From positions 267,317 to 331,316 of the forward strand of contig VFFE01009152.1 in NCBI GenBank assembly GCA_008921705.1: 64,000 nt of DNA, in the 5' to 3' direction. Position numbers and translations under genes: made by a program. The notes under the pieces were generated by a model. It was not told the DNA's origin. It saw only the letters and a list, made by a program, of their open reading frames with translations, and ran no database searches. Shown piece by piece: positions 32,741 to 48,000 of this stretch (position 1 is its first letter; every line of letters starts with the position of its first letter). Source of the stretch: Burhinus oedicnemus (taxonomy: Eukaryota > Chordata > Aves > Charadriiformes > Burhinidae).

Positions 32741-35700
32741 CTAAAAAGAGCTTGAGCTCATTTTCAGATGTGTTAAATAGACTATGTTTTACCTTTCTTT
32801 TTTCCCCGCTTCTTTCTACCACATACTACAGCACACTGACTTTTTTCAGAAGTGTGGTATTGTGTGAATTGTGTGCTCTAGATGTGTCTGAAGATAGGCA
32901 GATGTGTTAGCCTGTGCATGCAAATAATTTCTTAGAAATGGGGCCATCGTAAAGTCTGGTAAAAGAGATATTCTTAAAAAGAAGCTGTCAGTGAAAGAAG
33001 GAATCTATATAGATTGAGAAGGACCGATTATCAGGAATCACCAATATTATCATTGAAACCTGCTTTCTGCCCTGTGATTAGGGTTACCTTGCACAGAAAG
33101 TAGAGCAGTGCAGAGCGCTCAATGGTGGAGCCAAGTACTTGATGTCCAAGTAGAACTGAACTGCTTAAAAGAAATGGTTCCTTTTTCATTTCTTGAGGCT
33201 GACTTACCCTTTTTCTCTATGTCCCACAGAGGAATTCTTCTCTTATATCCTTCTGGCCTGGTCTAGCTTAAGCTATTGGAGCTGTTAGATTACTTTCCAA
33301 AGCTACTAAAAGGAGGGAGGTATTAGGGCCTCTAAGCAAGCTTGAAAGTAACCTGTTGATGGCTGTTCAAACCCATATGTCTAAATACATTGTGGAATTG
33401 AAGCATAAGAAGACAATATGGTGGGTTTTTTTCCACAATAATTTATGCAGGCAGACCATGGAAAAAGCATTCAATGAGAGTTGTGAACTGAGAACTGGGC
33501 TGCCTGGTGAGCAAATGTTACTAGCTGAACTTTTTGCGAATACTAGGGAACCACCAAAATCCCTACTTCACTGGTTTTTAAAACACCATAAGATCAATAG
33601 AGATGTGACTTAACCAAGGACATCTACTGATACATGTAGTCAGGAATCCCTGACACTCGAGTCCTGTGGTCTGATCATGCCACTGCAGTTCTGCATAGGG
33701 GCAGTGCTTCCCTCGGCCCAGTAATCACAGCACCTTGCAAGGTAATTGGAAAGGACTTAGGACAAAGAGTAAACAACAGTGAGAGAATATTAGTGACTTT
33801 CAGTGCAACGGAATAAATGGGAGGAATGGATGGGAGGGAGGTAAGGTAACATATCTGACCCAAAGGTGAATGTCTTCTTATGCTATACATACCTCCTAAA
33901 ATGCTTCAAGATGCCCATGAAAAATGTCTTCAAAATTAGTATCTTATTGTGTATTAGAATGGCATTCTGGTGTAATATAGTTAATATTCCTGATAAAATT
34001 GGATACTGCTGTAATTGAAAAAAATTGCTACACCAAATGTAGGCTGATGATTTTCTTTCATTTTGCAGTTTTTGTATCACTTCTCCCCCCCACCCCCAAA
34101 GCAAAATAGTTTTGTGTAGTTGGTGGAAGGTTGCAACTGTCCTTTACTGGATCTTTTTTAAATCCACCTCTTAGACAAATAATACAGGAAGATAAATATT
34201 GTCATAAAGATTCTTTTGGGGGTAAGATTTAATGCAGTAGAAAATGAAAAAGTTTATGGTCTCTGAAGATTTGTAGATTGTATTAAGTGAGGAAAAAATC
34301 CTTCCCTGCAGATAATTATTTTTTTTGTGTATTGGAAAAGTTGAAGCTGAGAACAAAAAGAAATTCTATACTAGGAAGGTTGAAAACATCCCTTGAAATC
34401 CAACTAGTTTTCCAGATTGCGTTGAGCATATTTCTCTCTGGAAACTGGATACCGTTCATATCCCTTCCTGAAACTGTCGAATCTGTTAGGAGTATGATAA
34501 TAAAATACTCTTGCATGCACATATGTCAGGACAACATTATATTTAATGCAATTAAAGCATTTTCTATGTCTGCTCCCCTGGCATCTCATCAGTCCATCCT
34601 CTGGTGGCTGGTTATCAAGCTGGTTTTCTTTGTTACTAAATTTTTTTTTGATGACTGTTTTCCTGACGGCTGGAGGGACTCCACCTCAGAGGTGCTGCTA
34701 GCATACCAATGCTTTTGAAATACAGAGGGGATGCTGCTTAGTCTACACATGCAATATCTAAGTAAATCAAAAGTGAATTAACCAAATGCCATGACTCTTG
34801 CTTGGAAAGTCCTTATCCCATTTATTTTTACTTCTTTTAATCACCAGTCTGTGTGTACAGTTCCTTCTTGTTAAAGGAAATCAGTGAACAGTAATAGCAC
34901 ACTTGAATTTGTGCTACATTTCAGCAAATGATTTCAAAAATTCATCACTTCTGTTTTAGGATGGTACTCAACTAACAACAGTGAGATGGGAATTAGGATT
35001 AGCAGGGCGAAATCATAACTTTTAACATGTTTTGTGACAGTCTGAAAGATTGCAATGTTGTTCTAGGTTTGAATGTAGTTTACATTCATGTCTGTCCTGT
35101 CTCCATTCACTGCTGTGCCTGTAGCAGCTCACCTGTCACTCTTATTAATGAACCACTGTGGATATATATACTGTGCCAGCGGGCAAGAAGGTGTTCATGG
35201 TGAATGAAGGTCTTTCTCTATCCCATCTTGGCTGTGCTATGGAAGAGTTCACTCTAGGTAGAGCAGAAATGAAAGTGCGGTAAATAAGTAAATAAAAGCT
35301 CAGCGGAAATAGGCTAACTTCTGAAAGCATTGAAGGTACTAGAGATGGTCAGCCTTGTTAACCTGAAATGATGTAAAATGACATGTCATGAGCTGATGGT
35401 CTAGCAAGACTATAACTTAAGAGCTATTTCTGAGCCCAATGATGTGAATAGATCCTTAGTGCTATTTTCAAATGCGTCTGGAGGCACAGCTCAGAATTTC
35501 ATACCTACAGAAAGCCTGTCAGGAGTCCTGGGTGTTTCCAGGTATTTGCGTAGTCTTAAAAGAAACCTGGTTATGTTGGCACACTTTTAATAATTTCACC
35601 TGTTAGAGCATCAAATAGCTCTACATACCATGAGCAACCTTCTAATGCTGACTGAGTTTGATTCAGAATGATTATAAAGTGTAATTAAGATATGTTTGAA

Positions 35701-36031
35701 GTGTTTTGCAGTCATCAGAGAAAAGGAATTACTTAACTGATGAATTCTTGGCTGATGTTATGGAATGTAGTAATAGGTGTCCATAATTGTAATGGTCTAA
35801 GGAAACATACAGAAAGAAAAAAAAAAGGGGGGGGAATTTCAGATACATAGGCTTTCCTCAATGGTACTCCAGAAAAGGGGAAAGTTTCTGCATTCACTTA
35901 CAAGTGCTGAAGTCTCAATGTATGTTAGAAACATTTTGGTTTTAAAAGTTGACTTTGTGGAATTTCACAAAGGTGGGTGAAAATTAAAAGGTACAGTTTA
36001 AGAAAGGGATGAACAGCAAACAAAACAGTTT

Positions 36032-36047
36032 AAAAAAAAAAAAAAAA
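36032..36047. repeat. A16 homopolymer
   Basis: Sixteen A on the + strand, with no visible retroposon body upstream. Confidence 0.9.
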
Positions 36048-39000
36048 GGCCAGTAGCTACAGTGTTCTTAAAGAAATAAAGGTTGAAAGCTATTAATTCC
36101 CTGGCTCTCATAAGGTAAATAACACTTGTTGTTCCTACCACACCCTAAGATGGGAGCTAGTAAACTCTCAGGTGTCCAAGTGTGAGGCACGTAATCTGTT
36201 AAGAGTATTGCAAGAGCTTCTGAGGAACTTCCAAGGGTCATGGTGGTGTCACCTCAGTACAGTTGTGCTCAGCTGCTTAGGTAGCATAATATTGGTGTAG
36301 AAAGCATAGGAGAAAGGACAGAGCAGAAATACTTTGAAAAGTGTTTCATTAAGTCATTTTAAAACTAGGCTGTAGAAAGGATGAGAAATTAGTTGTATGA
36401 GACGTTAATCTGGCACACTGGATGAAAACAGCAGGGCTTGCTTGCTTTCTGAGGCTGTGAGATGTGAGATGGGCTTAGAAACTACAAAACTTCTGACTGT
36501 TAGTTCCTCTCCTTATGCTGGTGATACAGAAGATATTACAGCTCCGGCTCTGCAAATCCTTATGCACATTGTTTAGATGTAAGAGAATTTCTTCTGAAGG
36601 TGAGAATCTCCCATGACTACAGAGAGAGACAGATGTCTGTAAGTGTCTGTGGAAATGGGACTGGGACCCGATACTGAGTTGGGTTATCACTTTGTTGCAT
36701 TTTCACTTTTTCTTCTGGGGAAAAAAAAAAGTTACTTCTCATTTAAATCCACTGAAGTCTTTTGCATAAGTAAAGAGCTGAGTTTGCTCAGCTGTTGCAA
36801 TACTTCCCTTTTTGTAAAAATATTTTTAATCTAAACAGGGACTTTGATTCTAGTTTTTTTCCTTCTTAATACAGGCCAACTAGAAATTGCCAACTTCATA
36901 ATGTATCATACAAAAATTCTATTTTCACTTTGAATGAGTGATTCACTCCGTATTTGCCATGATTGTAGTCGTACCTTCCTCCAGGATTTTTAAATTTACT
37001 GACTACAGAAATTCTGAAGCCTTTGCCCCTTCCTTATGATTGCCGTTGTGACAGAGCTGCTGATAAGGATAAGGGCTTTGAGCTCAGCCCAGTTGCTGAG
37101 GCCATCAGCTTCACTTAGGGCTTGTTCTCACAGCTTAATAACTGGATTTTGGTGAGAGCCATTGAGTCAGATGCAGTCCATTTGTTCTGCTAACGGCCCA
37201 GCTGTGGATATGTAAAATCCCCTTTCCCTGTTGCTTTGTGCAACAACAGGTTAAATTGTTACATGCTCATAGGAACCAATTAGATTAACAGATGTTAAAG
37301 GGACCCAGTTTCAGGTCTTGGTGGGAAGCAATAATTTGAGAAGACTTGTGTGAGGGCTTGCTGACACCTAGGTGATGAGTGTCTGACTTTGAGGATGCGG
37401 GTGCCATGAAAATTGCATCACTTTTCTCCCCTGTTTGCTGTGGCCAGATGGGGATGTTTGTAAGATTAGCAGCTTGAGCACAGTCTTACTTATTTTAGCA
37501 AATAACAGCATACTCTAGAAGCTCATCCTTGGGTTTGTGTTTCCTTTAGTGCATTCAGCTCAGTGAAACCCTTAAATTCGTGCTTGCTTGAATCTGTCTT
37601 GTGGAGAGAGTTTACTTTGGGGTCTTTTTGGTTTTCCCTATTATATGACAAGTGAGTTAAAATGTGGAACATCATCAAAATTTGATGTGACAGAGATCTA
37701 TTAGTTCATCTACTTAATCCATTGCTGCAGCAGAATTGCTTACTGCTGGGTGTAAGTTGAGAGAAAGTTTTGGTACTTTCAGTGTTGGAAATGAGGACAG
37801 AAGCTTTTTTTCTTTTCTTGTTCCTCAACTGATTTAAACTGTTTTAGTGATTGCTGGAATAGCTGTATATGCTTCAGACAATGGTTAGGAGGTTTACAGA
37901 GGTTTGTTTATTGAAAGGCAGTTTGTTTGCAGCAGTTGCTTTTCAAAAACTTAGTAACAGTTTTGAGGATATTCGGAGGAGCTGAATTGTAAAATGTGTA
38001 AGTATGTTTGTATTGCAAGCATGGGAGTTCTTTCCCCCTCCCCTTCCTATTTAGATAACGTTGATTCTTACATGACCACTTGCATCTTGAATGGCATTTG
38101 AATGGTCTTGAAATCACACAACAGAATTAACAGTTTTTAAAAACAGAGGCCTGGCCAATGTTCTTTTCTTACTGATACTATTCATTAAATGTATTTGGTT
38201 GATAAAGTTAGGGGAAAAAAAAAGGCAGAAAATTTACCTTGCAGTTTTTTCACTTGTTCCAGCTTATTTGTGGGTGGAATGTCATACCATTGCCATCGTA
38301 AGAGGTCCAATAAGTAAATACTTGTTTTTCTCTGAAAGAAAAAAAATAGGAGTTCTCTCATTAGGGAAAGTACACAACAAAAAAGACATGCAGGAATTCA
38401 TGTATGTGGATTGTAGTGCACTGTCACTAAGAAATTACCATTAACAGATGAAAAGCACTTTTGTAACAATCTCTTGCTTTTTGTGCAACAATATCTGATA
38501 CCCGGTAGTCTGGCATGTGATCAAGGGTGTCACCTGCATGCTTCATGTCTGGATGCATATACGTAAAAACGCAGATTCCTTACCCCCTCACCAAGTAACA
38601 AAATTGTAAAGTGTCATTATGGGCACCACTGCTGAGGTTCCTAAATATATGACTCAAGGAAAACACCAGATATGACTCATAATAAAATCACAAGAGCTGG
38701 AAATCATCTAAGCTCCCTTAGTTTCGATTGGTATCAGCTGTAGTTGCACATTTCTTTACAGGATCATGCTTGTAGATTCACCTAGCAGCATATTTTTGTG
38801 GTGTTATCCATGCTAATAAAAAGGAAATTATTATTGCCGGGAACTCTGCAGTGGTATTTTGACGCTGGAACTTTGTTTTCTGTGCCAGGTGATGAAATTA
38901 TAAGTATTGATTTAAGTAATTATACCCATCTGTCACTAAGGGACAATATAAGTTTGATTTCATATTGGTTAAACATAAGATATTAAATAATGTGACACAG

Positions 39001-42000
39001 ATCTTTACAGTTTGATTCATTGGAAGCTACTGTATTGTAAAATATCATGTATTTAATAAAAGGATCACTTTCCAAAATAGGTGAGCTTTCAATATTTATG
39101 TGATTATTTCCATTCTTGTCCATGAGAAACCAGAGTTGGAATAGCAGACTCTTACAAGAAGGGAAAATGAGTTCATTTTCCACTTGAATTTAATCTGTAG
39201 ATCAGTTCCATATTCTTAGCTGTTTGTGTGTGCGTTAGTCCTGTTTCCTAATTGGCAAAGGGTGCAGTGATGCAGTGTCTATTGAAAGGATCCAGCAATT
39301 TGCAGCATGCCTAAATCACTGAGAATTATATCAAGTTGTGTCTTTAGTCAGATTTTCCAACCAGGGTGGCCTAATCCACCCAGGTTTTTTAGGCATTTTT
39401 AAAATGTTGGCTGTGTTCAAGCTTGGAATAATCAGCACAACTGTAAGAGTCGTGACATGATCCACCTGGATTTAATGCTTGAAGTGAGAAACAGCTGTGG
39501 CTTTTTCAAGAGCTATTCCTATGACGTTTATCTCCGTATCTGTAGTAACGCTGGTACACCTCTGTCCAGAGTCCACTGAAGGTAGGTGAAAAACTGCAGT
39601 TGGCTTCAGTGAGCAGTGACTACACCCTAAACAATGGAGTATATGTTGAAACACACCTCATCCTAAAAGGCTTTTCTAGAACTTCACAGAATTTGGCGTG
39701 TTATTTCAAAAAGCCTGCAAAAAAGTTGCTACTAGAGCACTATTAAGTAGTTTTATTTCTCTCACCTCGTTATATTTCAGGCATTTTTTTCACCTCTAGA
39801 GTCTGTAAATCACAGGGTTAAGAGATGCCCAGAGAGAAATTTAACAAATATTAGCCTCAGATGTTTTAGAAGTCTTGGAGAAGAAGAGAGCAGACATAGA
39901 AAACAGTAGATAAAACGTTGGACCTTTTGTCATTGCCCTTATTATTTTTGGAACAAAAGCAGTGTTGTTCTTTGGGACATAAGTGTACTTAGATGGGAAA
40001 ATCGAATTGTGAACTGCTCCAATTCTCCTGCTTTTTAATTTCTAAATAGTTTGGGGTAGCTTACAGCTTACAACTTCATTTGTTTAAATTCTGTGATTTG
40101 AGGAAGAAGAAAAAGAATTAGACTCAAATCTGTCTCGAAAAGCCTTAATGGTCTGATGTTTCTATGGCATAGTCTAGAACAAAGTCTGTTGAGTAAAATG
40201 TTTAGCATTTGATCTAAATTTGTGATAACAGAATAGATAGTTTTGCCATAGAGAAGTTATTTAAACAGTGATGGAATGGAGTTGGTTCGATGTTTGCTGA
40301 AGTGTGATGAAGTACATACTGTAGTAAAGAACATATTATTTTAATTAAATGGATGCACTTTGTGATCTTACTATTCTGGTCATCTTTTGATAAAGGTCTA
40401 GACTGAGTTTTCCGGTTGCTAAAGCATTTTGCTGACTTGTGCCTGATGGCTTACGGTTGCACAATAAAGGTTGAGGAAGCTATGCTGATTTACATACTGC
40501 CTTTATAATTTTAACAAAATAAGAGACATTGTCCAAGATCATTATCATCATCTTTAATTCTCACACGTTAGCTTTAGTGTTATCTAGTACTACTGTTAGC
40601 TATAGCTGGACAGAATAGCCTGCTTGATCCTTTTAAAACGTAATTGAATTGTGCCCCTTTGATCCAAGGGGGAGCTCACCTTTTGGTAGAGAGCAATCCT
40701 TGGTAGGTGACTTGTCCTTTCTAAAGTACAAAAAGCTAAGGGGAACTATGCTTTTGCAGAGGGAAGAAAGAAAAACTTGGGACTGTAAATCACACAGACG
40801 TTTTGGAAGGTGTGTGCAGCATATTGAATACTGCTGAATCGAGAGCAGATTCCAGCCTTTTCTTTGCTGAGTGGAAAGCCTTCCTGCAGCGGTATTCAGA
40901 GAAAAGTATTCAGTGTTGCTTAACTTCTAGTTCTTTTCAGCCATGGTAGGAATATTCTCTGGAGTTTGCAGTGTTGTAGAAACTATAAATTATGTAGGTT
41001 CTGTCAGTGCAGTATTCTAGCACAGTATTTTGTTTACCCGTAGCTGCCACTTTTGAAATGCAGAGTTGCTTCATGCAGTTCTTTGTTTTTCTACTATAAG
41101 CTGACATTTACATGTTACAAAAAATAATTAATACTCAAACATTAATTTTAGGTCTGAGGGACAATATGTAATTCTTTGTCTAAAAACAGGGCACTATTGT
41201 GACTTTAGTGAGAGCAACTACTTTTATTCTGTGGTGGTGTAGGACTGGAGAGGGAACAGTGAAGCTTGATCTGTAAGTTAAAAGAGGTTCTTCCTGAAAG
41301 TGAGTAATGGTTTTGTTGTTTTTTCTTATCCCAGGAATAAAAAAAAAAACCCTAGTAGTTCTTGGCAGAGTCTTTAAGTCTTACTGCTATACCCCTCACA
41401 TTTTAAAGATGACTTTTAGCTCAAAAAAGGAAGGAAAATAGAGAGGTGCTGAGCAGATGGGAGGCTGATGGATAAGATCCTGTAGCAAGGGTTTGAATGT
41501 TGGTCAATAGCAAGTACACGATGCTTGTTTGGAAAAGGATATTGGGCCAAGACTGTTTTGAAATGTGCTTTCATCGAATGTCTAACTTGTGTGAAGTATC
41601 CTCCAGAATAGTTTGTAATTGTTTCAACTTGCCATTTACCTGCTGACGCTGGCTGATACCAAGCTCACAAAGAATTTTCCATGAACTTTCTTAAAACCTG
41701 AAACTTTATAAAATCAGTATTTGTCACAGGTGTGTACTACAGACTTTGACAAGAATGGAACTGCTGGTGCAAACAAGAGTCGAATTTGTTTGCTCTGAAA
41801 CAGCCAACAGGGAAGTAGCTGGTCCCCATTTCAGCTGAAAGCCCTGAGTTGTGCCCTTGTTCACTGGTATTAGCTCAAGATCTTGCAAGTCTTGTCTCTG
41901 TTTGAAGTGAGTATTCTTAACCCTTGTGGTGCTGGCTCTTGGAGGAAAGTTTGAATTATTTCAGTTTCCCATACAGACTATGGCTTTTAGTTGTAGTGCA

Positions 42001-42006
42001 TAAAGG

Positions 42007-42105
42007 TTTTTTTGTTTTATTTTATCTTATATATTTTTGGGTTTGTTTCTTTTTTGGGTTTTTTTGTTTGTTTTAGTTTGTTGTTTGTTTTGGGTTTTTT
42101 TTACA
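42007..42105. repeat. T/G-rich low-complexity tract
   Basis: Runs of T broken by G and GG ('ttgtttgttttagtttgttg'). It explains the hydrophobic chance frame at 42012-42284. Confidence 0.75.
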
Positions 42106-45026
42106 AAGCAGAACTCAAAATTTTTTTGCAGGACGGGAGAATAGCTGTCTGTCAGACAAAAATATATTGTATGCTAATGCTAAAATTTGCTAGAAATACT
42201 TCCAAAAAAACCTTCTTGCTATGTTGGTTAGAAAACTGGGTCATCTGTGTGCTTCATTACAGTGGTTTGATTTATATTGCCTAATTGCAGCTAGATTTCC
42301 GGAGCTTTAGAAATGTTCATTCCATTAGGAAAAGCAGTAGTTCTTTGTTTAAAGGAGAAGAAAAAATTCTGGCACGAGGCAAGGAAGGCTGTAAATACTG
42401 CCTGCATGGGACCTGTTTTGTGTGTGTACATCTTCGTAAAATTGTCACTGAAAAATAAATGCCTGTATGCATACTCAGAGGCCATTGTTGTGGGTTGCTG
42501 GCTGGAAGTAATTTGAGTCCTTGAATAAAATACAGTAATCACTGAAGCTGGGTTCCTCAGTACAATCTGTTTTGTTTGATTTTATTTTTTTAAATAATAG
42601 GGTGGCTGCATTCATTCTTCCAGAGAAATGGGAAAATATTTGATGAATTTGATAAAGGGATTTGGCAGGGTTTCATTTTATAATAAAACATGATTTGAAA
42701 GTTTGGATATGTGAGTCATATGTCTTAGTTTCTCTTCTGTGTTCAAAGGACTTCTTTGGAAAATAAAGTAGATGGCTTTGCTTGAGAGCAGTGTAGGATA
42801 GGGTAGCCAGAAAAACGTTGGTCAAGTCTATGTTGGGGGAATTGTCATTAAATTTTAGTGTGTTGAGTTCTGTATATCATTTTGTGCTGTCAGATTTACA
42901 GATAATGTCTCTGAGGTGATGGGTATTAATGTCAGCCTTAGGTCCCCATTTTGGCATGCTGATAGCACATGAACAGAATGCTTGGTACTAGGAGGTGTCA
43001 GTACAGCCCAGTGGCTTGACTGCTGCTGGTGAGCATCAAGGGCTCTGTCTGGTACATGAAAGTGGTGATTTATGATATGGGGTCTTCTGCGATACTTCTA
43101 CTGGCTATGCTGTTGTGTGTGTTTGTGTTATGGCAGCAAATACATGATGTTGTGCAGAATTCCTCTGGATATCAGAGGTTGCAGGGAAAAAATTGTGAGG
43201 AAAGAATTTTTTAGATCGTCTCACTTCTGTAAACTTCACGGTTGTTTGTATTAATTTTGGAGGAGACATCTGGAAACTCTGGCTCCAAGAATGTTAAAAC
43301 TCAGCAGGCAGCTATTAGTAGATGTACAGAGGGGAACATCTGCAGCAACCACAGGACGGCTTTCTGTGCCTCTCCTCGAGACCTAGCTTCTATGACAACT
43401 TCACTTACAAGCTGTCTGTTAAGACTTTGATGTAGTAGAAGAGAAAAGCAGATGTAAGATATGATCCTTCTGAGTTATTAGTGGGTATTACAAAGCAACA
43501 GAGATACAAGTGACTTAGCAGCTGTTTCCAGTTACCCATGACTTCTTGTGTAAGTTGGTGGTGATGCTTTAGTCCAGGGAGGGAAGAGTATGGGTTGCTT
43601 TTCCACTAATACAGTGTAAACATTTGCACAGAAGAAAAATGGTTATGCAGAGCATTATTCTGTGAGATTGAAGTTCCCGAACATGGAACCACAATGACTA
43701 TCTTTGTTTAAAAAAAAAAAATGAAAATTTGTTTTTGTGAGGTTAGGTGGTTATGTCTCACATATACATGAGCTATCTGCATGATCATTTCCAGGCCATT
43801 AATAACTTCATGTTTCATTATTTCATCCACTTGCATGCTTTCTGTTTTCGACATGCTTTTTTTCCATCCTCAGGTAAAGCATAGCACATTTTCTCAATTT
43901 GTTTTATCTTCCTCATCACTTTGTCATCATTTTCCTTTGTTCTTCCAGTGCCAGCCAAACTGGAGACATTTGCTTCTTTTAGCCATAGCTAAATGTTATA
44001 GATCTCAACAGTGAAGGGAAAGAACAACCAACAGGACAGGCAGGCTGAGTGACAGTGTGAGCTTCTGCAGTTGCTCCAGCCTGAGAGCACTCATGTGACG
44101 AGTTTTGTGAAAGTTCAGGTCAGCCAGCAGCAGCAGAGCTTTTGTTTGGAGGAAAAGGTACATGATTATGAAGAAATTACACCTTTGCTTAGAGACTGAA
44201 AAAAGTTTATCACAGGTTTTCTAACGGTTAATGCAGGATCTTTTTGAGAGACGAGATCTTGCAGTGGAAGTTTGTTTCTTCCTCAGGATATGTTACAGAG
44301 ATATGTTGATAGGCAGATAGGCTGAGTATCTGTGAGACAGTGTTAAGAGCATCTACTGGCAAAACATTAACTACTTGTCTTGTCTTGCTACCATTGTGCT
44401 TCAGCGGTCCACATTACAATCATATGGGTAGACCAAGGTCAAAACACACCTACAGAATTGTATGATGACTTATATAGTCTGGTTTTTAAATAGCTTTGAA
44501 CTGGATCTGCATTCTTCTGCTTTCTTTATCTGTTAAAATGTTCTCATCCTAGCTATTGGTTGAAGCAATTTAAAGTTTTGGTGACCATGTCAAAGTTCTT
44601 CCTGTTCTCAGAACTCAGTTTTTGGCTTTAAATGCAATTTTCAACAACTTGCAAAACAGCATAAGGAAAATTTAAATTAACCTTGCATCCTTCCTACTTA
44701 AAACAGAAATCTGACTTCAGGCAGCAGCTTTTTGTGTAAGGAATTATCTTTGACTTGCCAAAAGATAGTCTTAAAAGATAGAAAAAGCTTTCCCTTGCTC
44801 TTAGGATAATGCCAACAACATTCATAAATGAAGAGCCTGTAGATTGCACTTTGTGGGGGAGAGGTGAGTGGCACAGGAGCGGGAGGTAAACAGAAGTATC
44901 CCTCTTTTTCTCTTTCCCAAATATTGTAAATCTATAGAAAGAAGCTATTTAGACATAAATTGAAAAGTATAGATTAAAATGGCAATGAAACAGAACAGGA
45001 AAATCAATTCAACCCACACCTAAGGA

Positions 45027-45030
<4 letters not shown>

Positions 45031-45058
<28 letters not shown>
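45031..45058. repeat. T28 homopolymer
   Basis: Twenty-eight consecutive T, the longest homopolymer in the window. On the minus strand it is an A28 tail-like run, but I see no retroposon body next to it. Confidence 0.95.
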
Positions 45059-48000
45059 CCAGAAACTACCAACAGAGAAGTGAATTAACGTTGAGTTACA
45101 AAGGCCATTAAAAGATTATATTCACTTCACATTAAAAATAACATTTAATAGCTGAATACAACTTACTAAAGCATAAATTTTATTCAAACTACATATTTTT
45201 CATATGTCACTTTCTTTTAACTGTGAGATTAGAGAGGATATATTCTCTGTATGTTCTAATGAAAGTGTGCAAGCAGTGCAGTAACTCTTGACTGAATTAC
45301 GTGCATTTGGAATATTCTATTCAAATTTGTTTCAAACATTTTTCAGGACTAGCTGATGGCTGCAGTCAAAGAATAATGGGTTGTTTTCAGCTTTGTGAAT
45401 GGTGTTTTTCAGAATGCGGATGTTGGAAGCATTGAAATTCAGCTTGCAAGGGCTCTTCGTAGCAAGAAGAGTTCTCTCAAGGGTTTTCTGTGGGTTGTTT
45501 TTTTGGGGGGGTTGTTTGTTTTGTTTGGATGTGGGGGTTTTTTTGGTTTTGTTTTGTTTTTAAGTAGCCCACTGTAATCTTTAATACTGCAAAACAGAGA
45601 TTCATTCCTGTAGACGCAAAACCCAGGCACATTTGTATGCTTATTATGTGAGTAAGAAGAATTAAAAAAGAAGTATATTCTTATAGGCTGTTATGTGAAT
45701 GATGTTGGCATTACAAAAAAGAAAGCAAGGAAAGCTGTTGTACTTCTCCTCCTGTTACTGCCAGAGGCCTGTGTTAAGGAGAAAGAGGTGAACGGCTGAG
45801 AAAATATCCCAAGTACACTGTGTAAAGCTTCAGTTTCACATAGGATCTTACTCTGGGCATGCTAACCTATTAACCTGGGACTTTCAGCATCAAATGGCTG
45901 CTCAACCCACCTCAGAGCACTTCCCTTGTTGTCACATACTATGCACAAAGATCACTTCTTGCCAATTAGCTCTGCCCTGCACAAGCCCCTTTATTGCTTT
46001 CAGAGTTTTTCTGCACATTTGATTCTTCAGCCTGTATTACACTGGGAAAGGCCTGAAGGGCTGACTTCTGTCCTTTGCCTGGGTGACTGAAACAGGGTTT
46101 GTTTTAGAGGACTTCTTAACACGTGGCTTAAATAAGAGAATGTTCTGTCAATAATTGTGGGGTTTTTCCATTGTGGCATTCTTTTTTCAGTCTCTATGGC
46201 TAAATCAGTGCTAAAAGCTTTTACAAAATCTGCCCAGCAGTGTAGTTTATGATTAGACCTGAGAAGTGAAGGCTAACTCAGCACTGTATTTCACATAAAC
46301 AAGTGCTTAGAGTTCTGAGTTGGAAAAGCAACTTCTCTGGCACAGAGGCAATTTATGGCACTTTAAAAGCCTAGAGAAACTGAGACAATACAAAAAAAAA
46401 AAAAATCAAAGGCTGGAATATTTCACGCTCTGGCTTGTAATTTTGTTTCGGGGCTTTTGTTGTTCTCACATGCCAAGTTAGCAGCAAAAGCTGCAGCCTT
46501 TTTTTTAACTACATTTTGACTTAATTTGACAATCTTTTTTAATGCCTCTAAATCCAACTTCCTGAAAAGAAATGCTTGCTTTTGGACTGTCTGAACTCTT
46601 CTAGGAACAGAAGTGATTTTTTCATCTCAGCAGCATGGTGCAATGAGGGGGTCAAACCTCAGTCTGCCACAGATTTTTCTCTTGCAGCTTTGAAATCTAA
46701 AAAATTGCGGAATGCGCACCTCCCTATAAAATATTCTGGGAATTGGGTTGAACGGCTTAAATTCTACCTCTGCTGGAATTCAGAGTAAACTCTTACATGT
46801 CTTTCAAGTCTATATTCAGTATTGTTAGATTAGGGTTGAAACCTACTTTGTCAGTAACGAGTACATTCAGATTCCCTGTGAAGAACAGGAATACAGCTGG
46901 TTATCTGATGGTCCTGGGCAGTCTTGGGAGAAAAATGGACTATAAGGAATGTTCTGCTGAATTTCCATGTCCTCCTCTCTCTGACCTCCAATTTCTTTGT
47001 TGAAATACATTGTTGGGGGGGTTAATTTCTTAGGATTTCAATTTTTCGATCAACCTTCTGGGCATCTGGCTTAGAATACAGTAGGGCTTCCAAACTATCC
47101 AGGAAATATTTTCATGTTAGCAAAATCTTGTCATGACAAAATGCATGTGCTAATACGTAATTAGTGCTGAAAATAAATGTCAGTTGAGTTTGAATAGGTC
47201 ATTACATGAATTAGAACTATGTGACAAACGTGTATTTTGGCCAAATAGACAGTGAAATCTCTACTTGAGACTCTTGCAGTGACAGAATTTTGCTTGTCCC
47301 TTCACTAACACTCACTAGACTTCATTTATTTCCCAGCTTACATTAAAACATGCTTTTTATCTTGAAAATAATTGAGAAACTGACTCCAGATATTTTAACA
47401 ACAGATTAATGGGTAATAATAGCTTTGTTTCAAATAGATTTTTATTCTCTATTTCACAGCTGAGTCCATAAATAAACTTGCACAACCTGCAATTTAATCA
47501 AGCTTAATCTTTCCCCCAGCACCCGCAGGAACTGCCAGTGATGCAAACATTTGGGAATTCTAATTGTATATACAGTGTTACCTAAATCCTTTCATCTCTC
47601 TCAGAGAAATTCTTTCCTGTCTGTTATCTGAAAACGAAATTACTTCAGTTAGGATCAGCTCTTCCTGAAGGGAAAAAGGAAAAGGTGATCTATTTTTTTA
47701 AAAATACAAATTTACTAATGCTCTTATTATTTGCTGGAAGCTGAGTCTTGTTGCTTTCTTTACTGTGCACTTGTAGACACTTATAGACATGCTTTTTTTT
47801 CTTTATGATACACACTTGCAACATCTATTAGAGTGTTTAATTACACATTTATTGCAGTTGGAGCTTTCAGATGTAGGTGTTCACACTGGTTCTTTAAAAC
47901 TCTGAGAGGACACATTTTGCATTTAGGATTATTATACACAACTCGCATGACTAAGAGTAAAGGTATTTGCAATTATGTATGTAGTAATAAAAGCACTCGG

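Larger units (their letters stand above)
32741..45030. other. Long interval without recognised gene
   Basis: About 12 kb of AT-rich DNA. Items seen: an A16 run at 36032-36047, a possible conserved non-coding segment near 37020-37330 (see findings), and a T/G-rich tract at 42007-42105. No mobile element is recognised and no frame has splice or family support. Confidence 0.45.
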
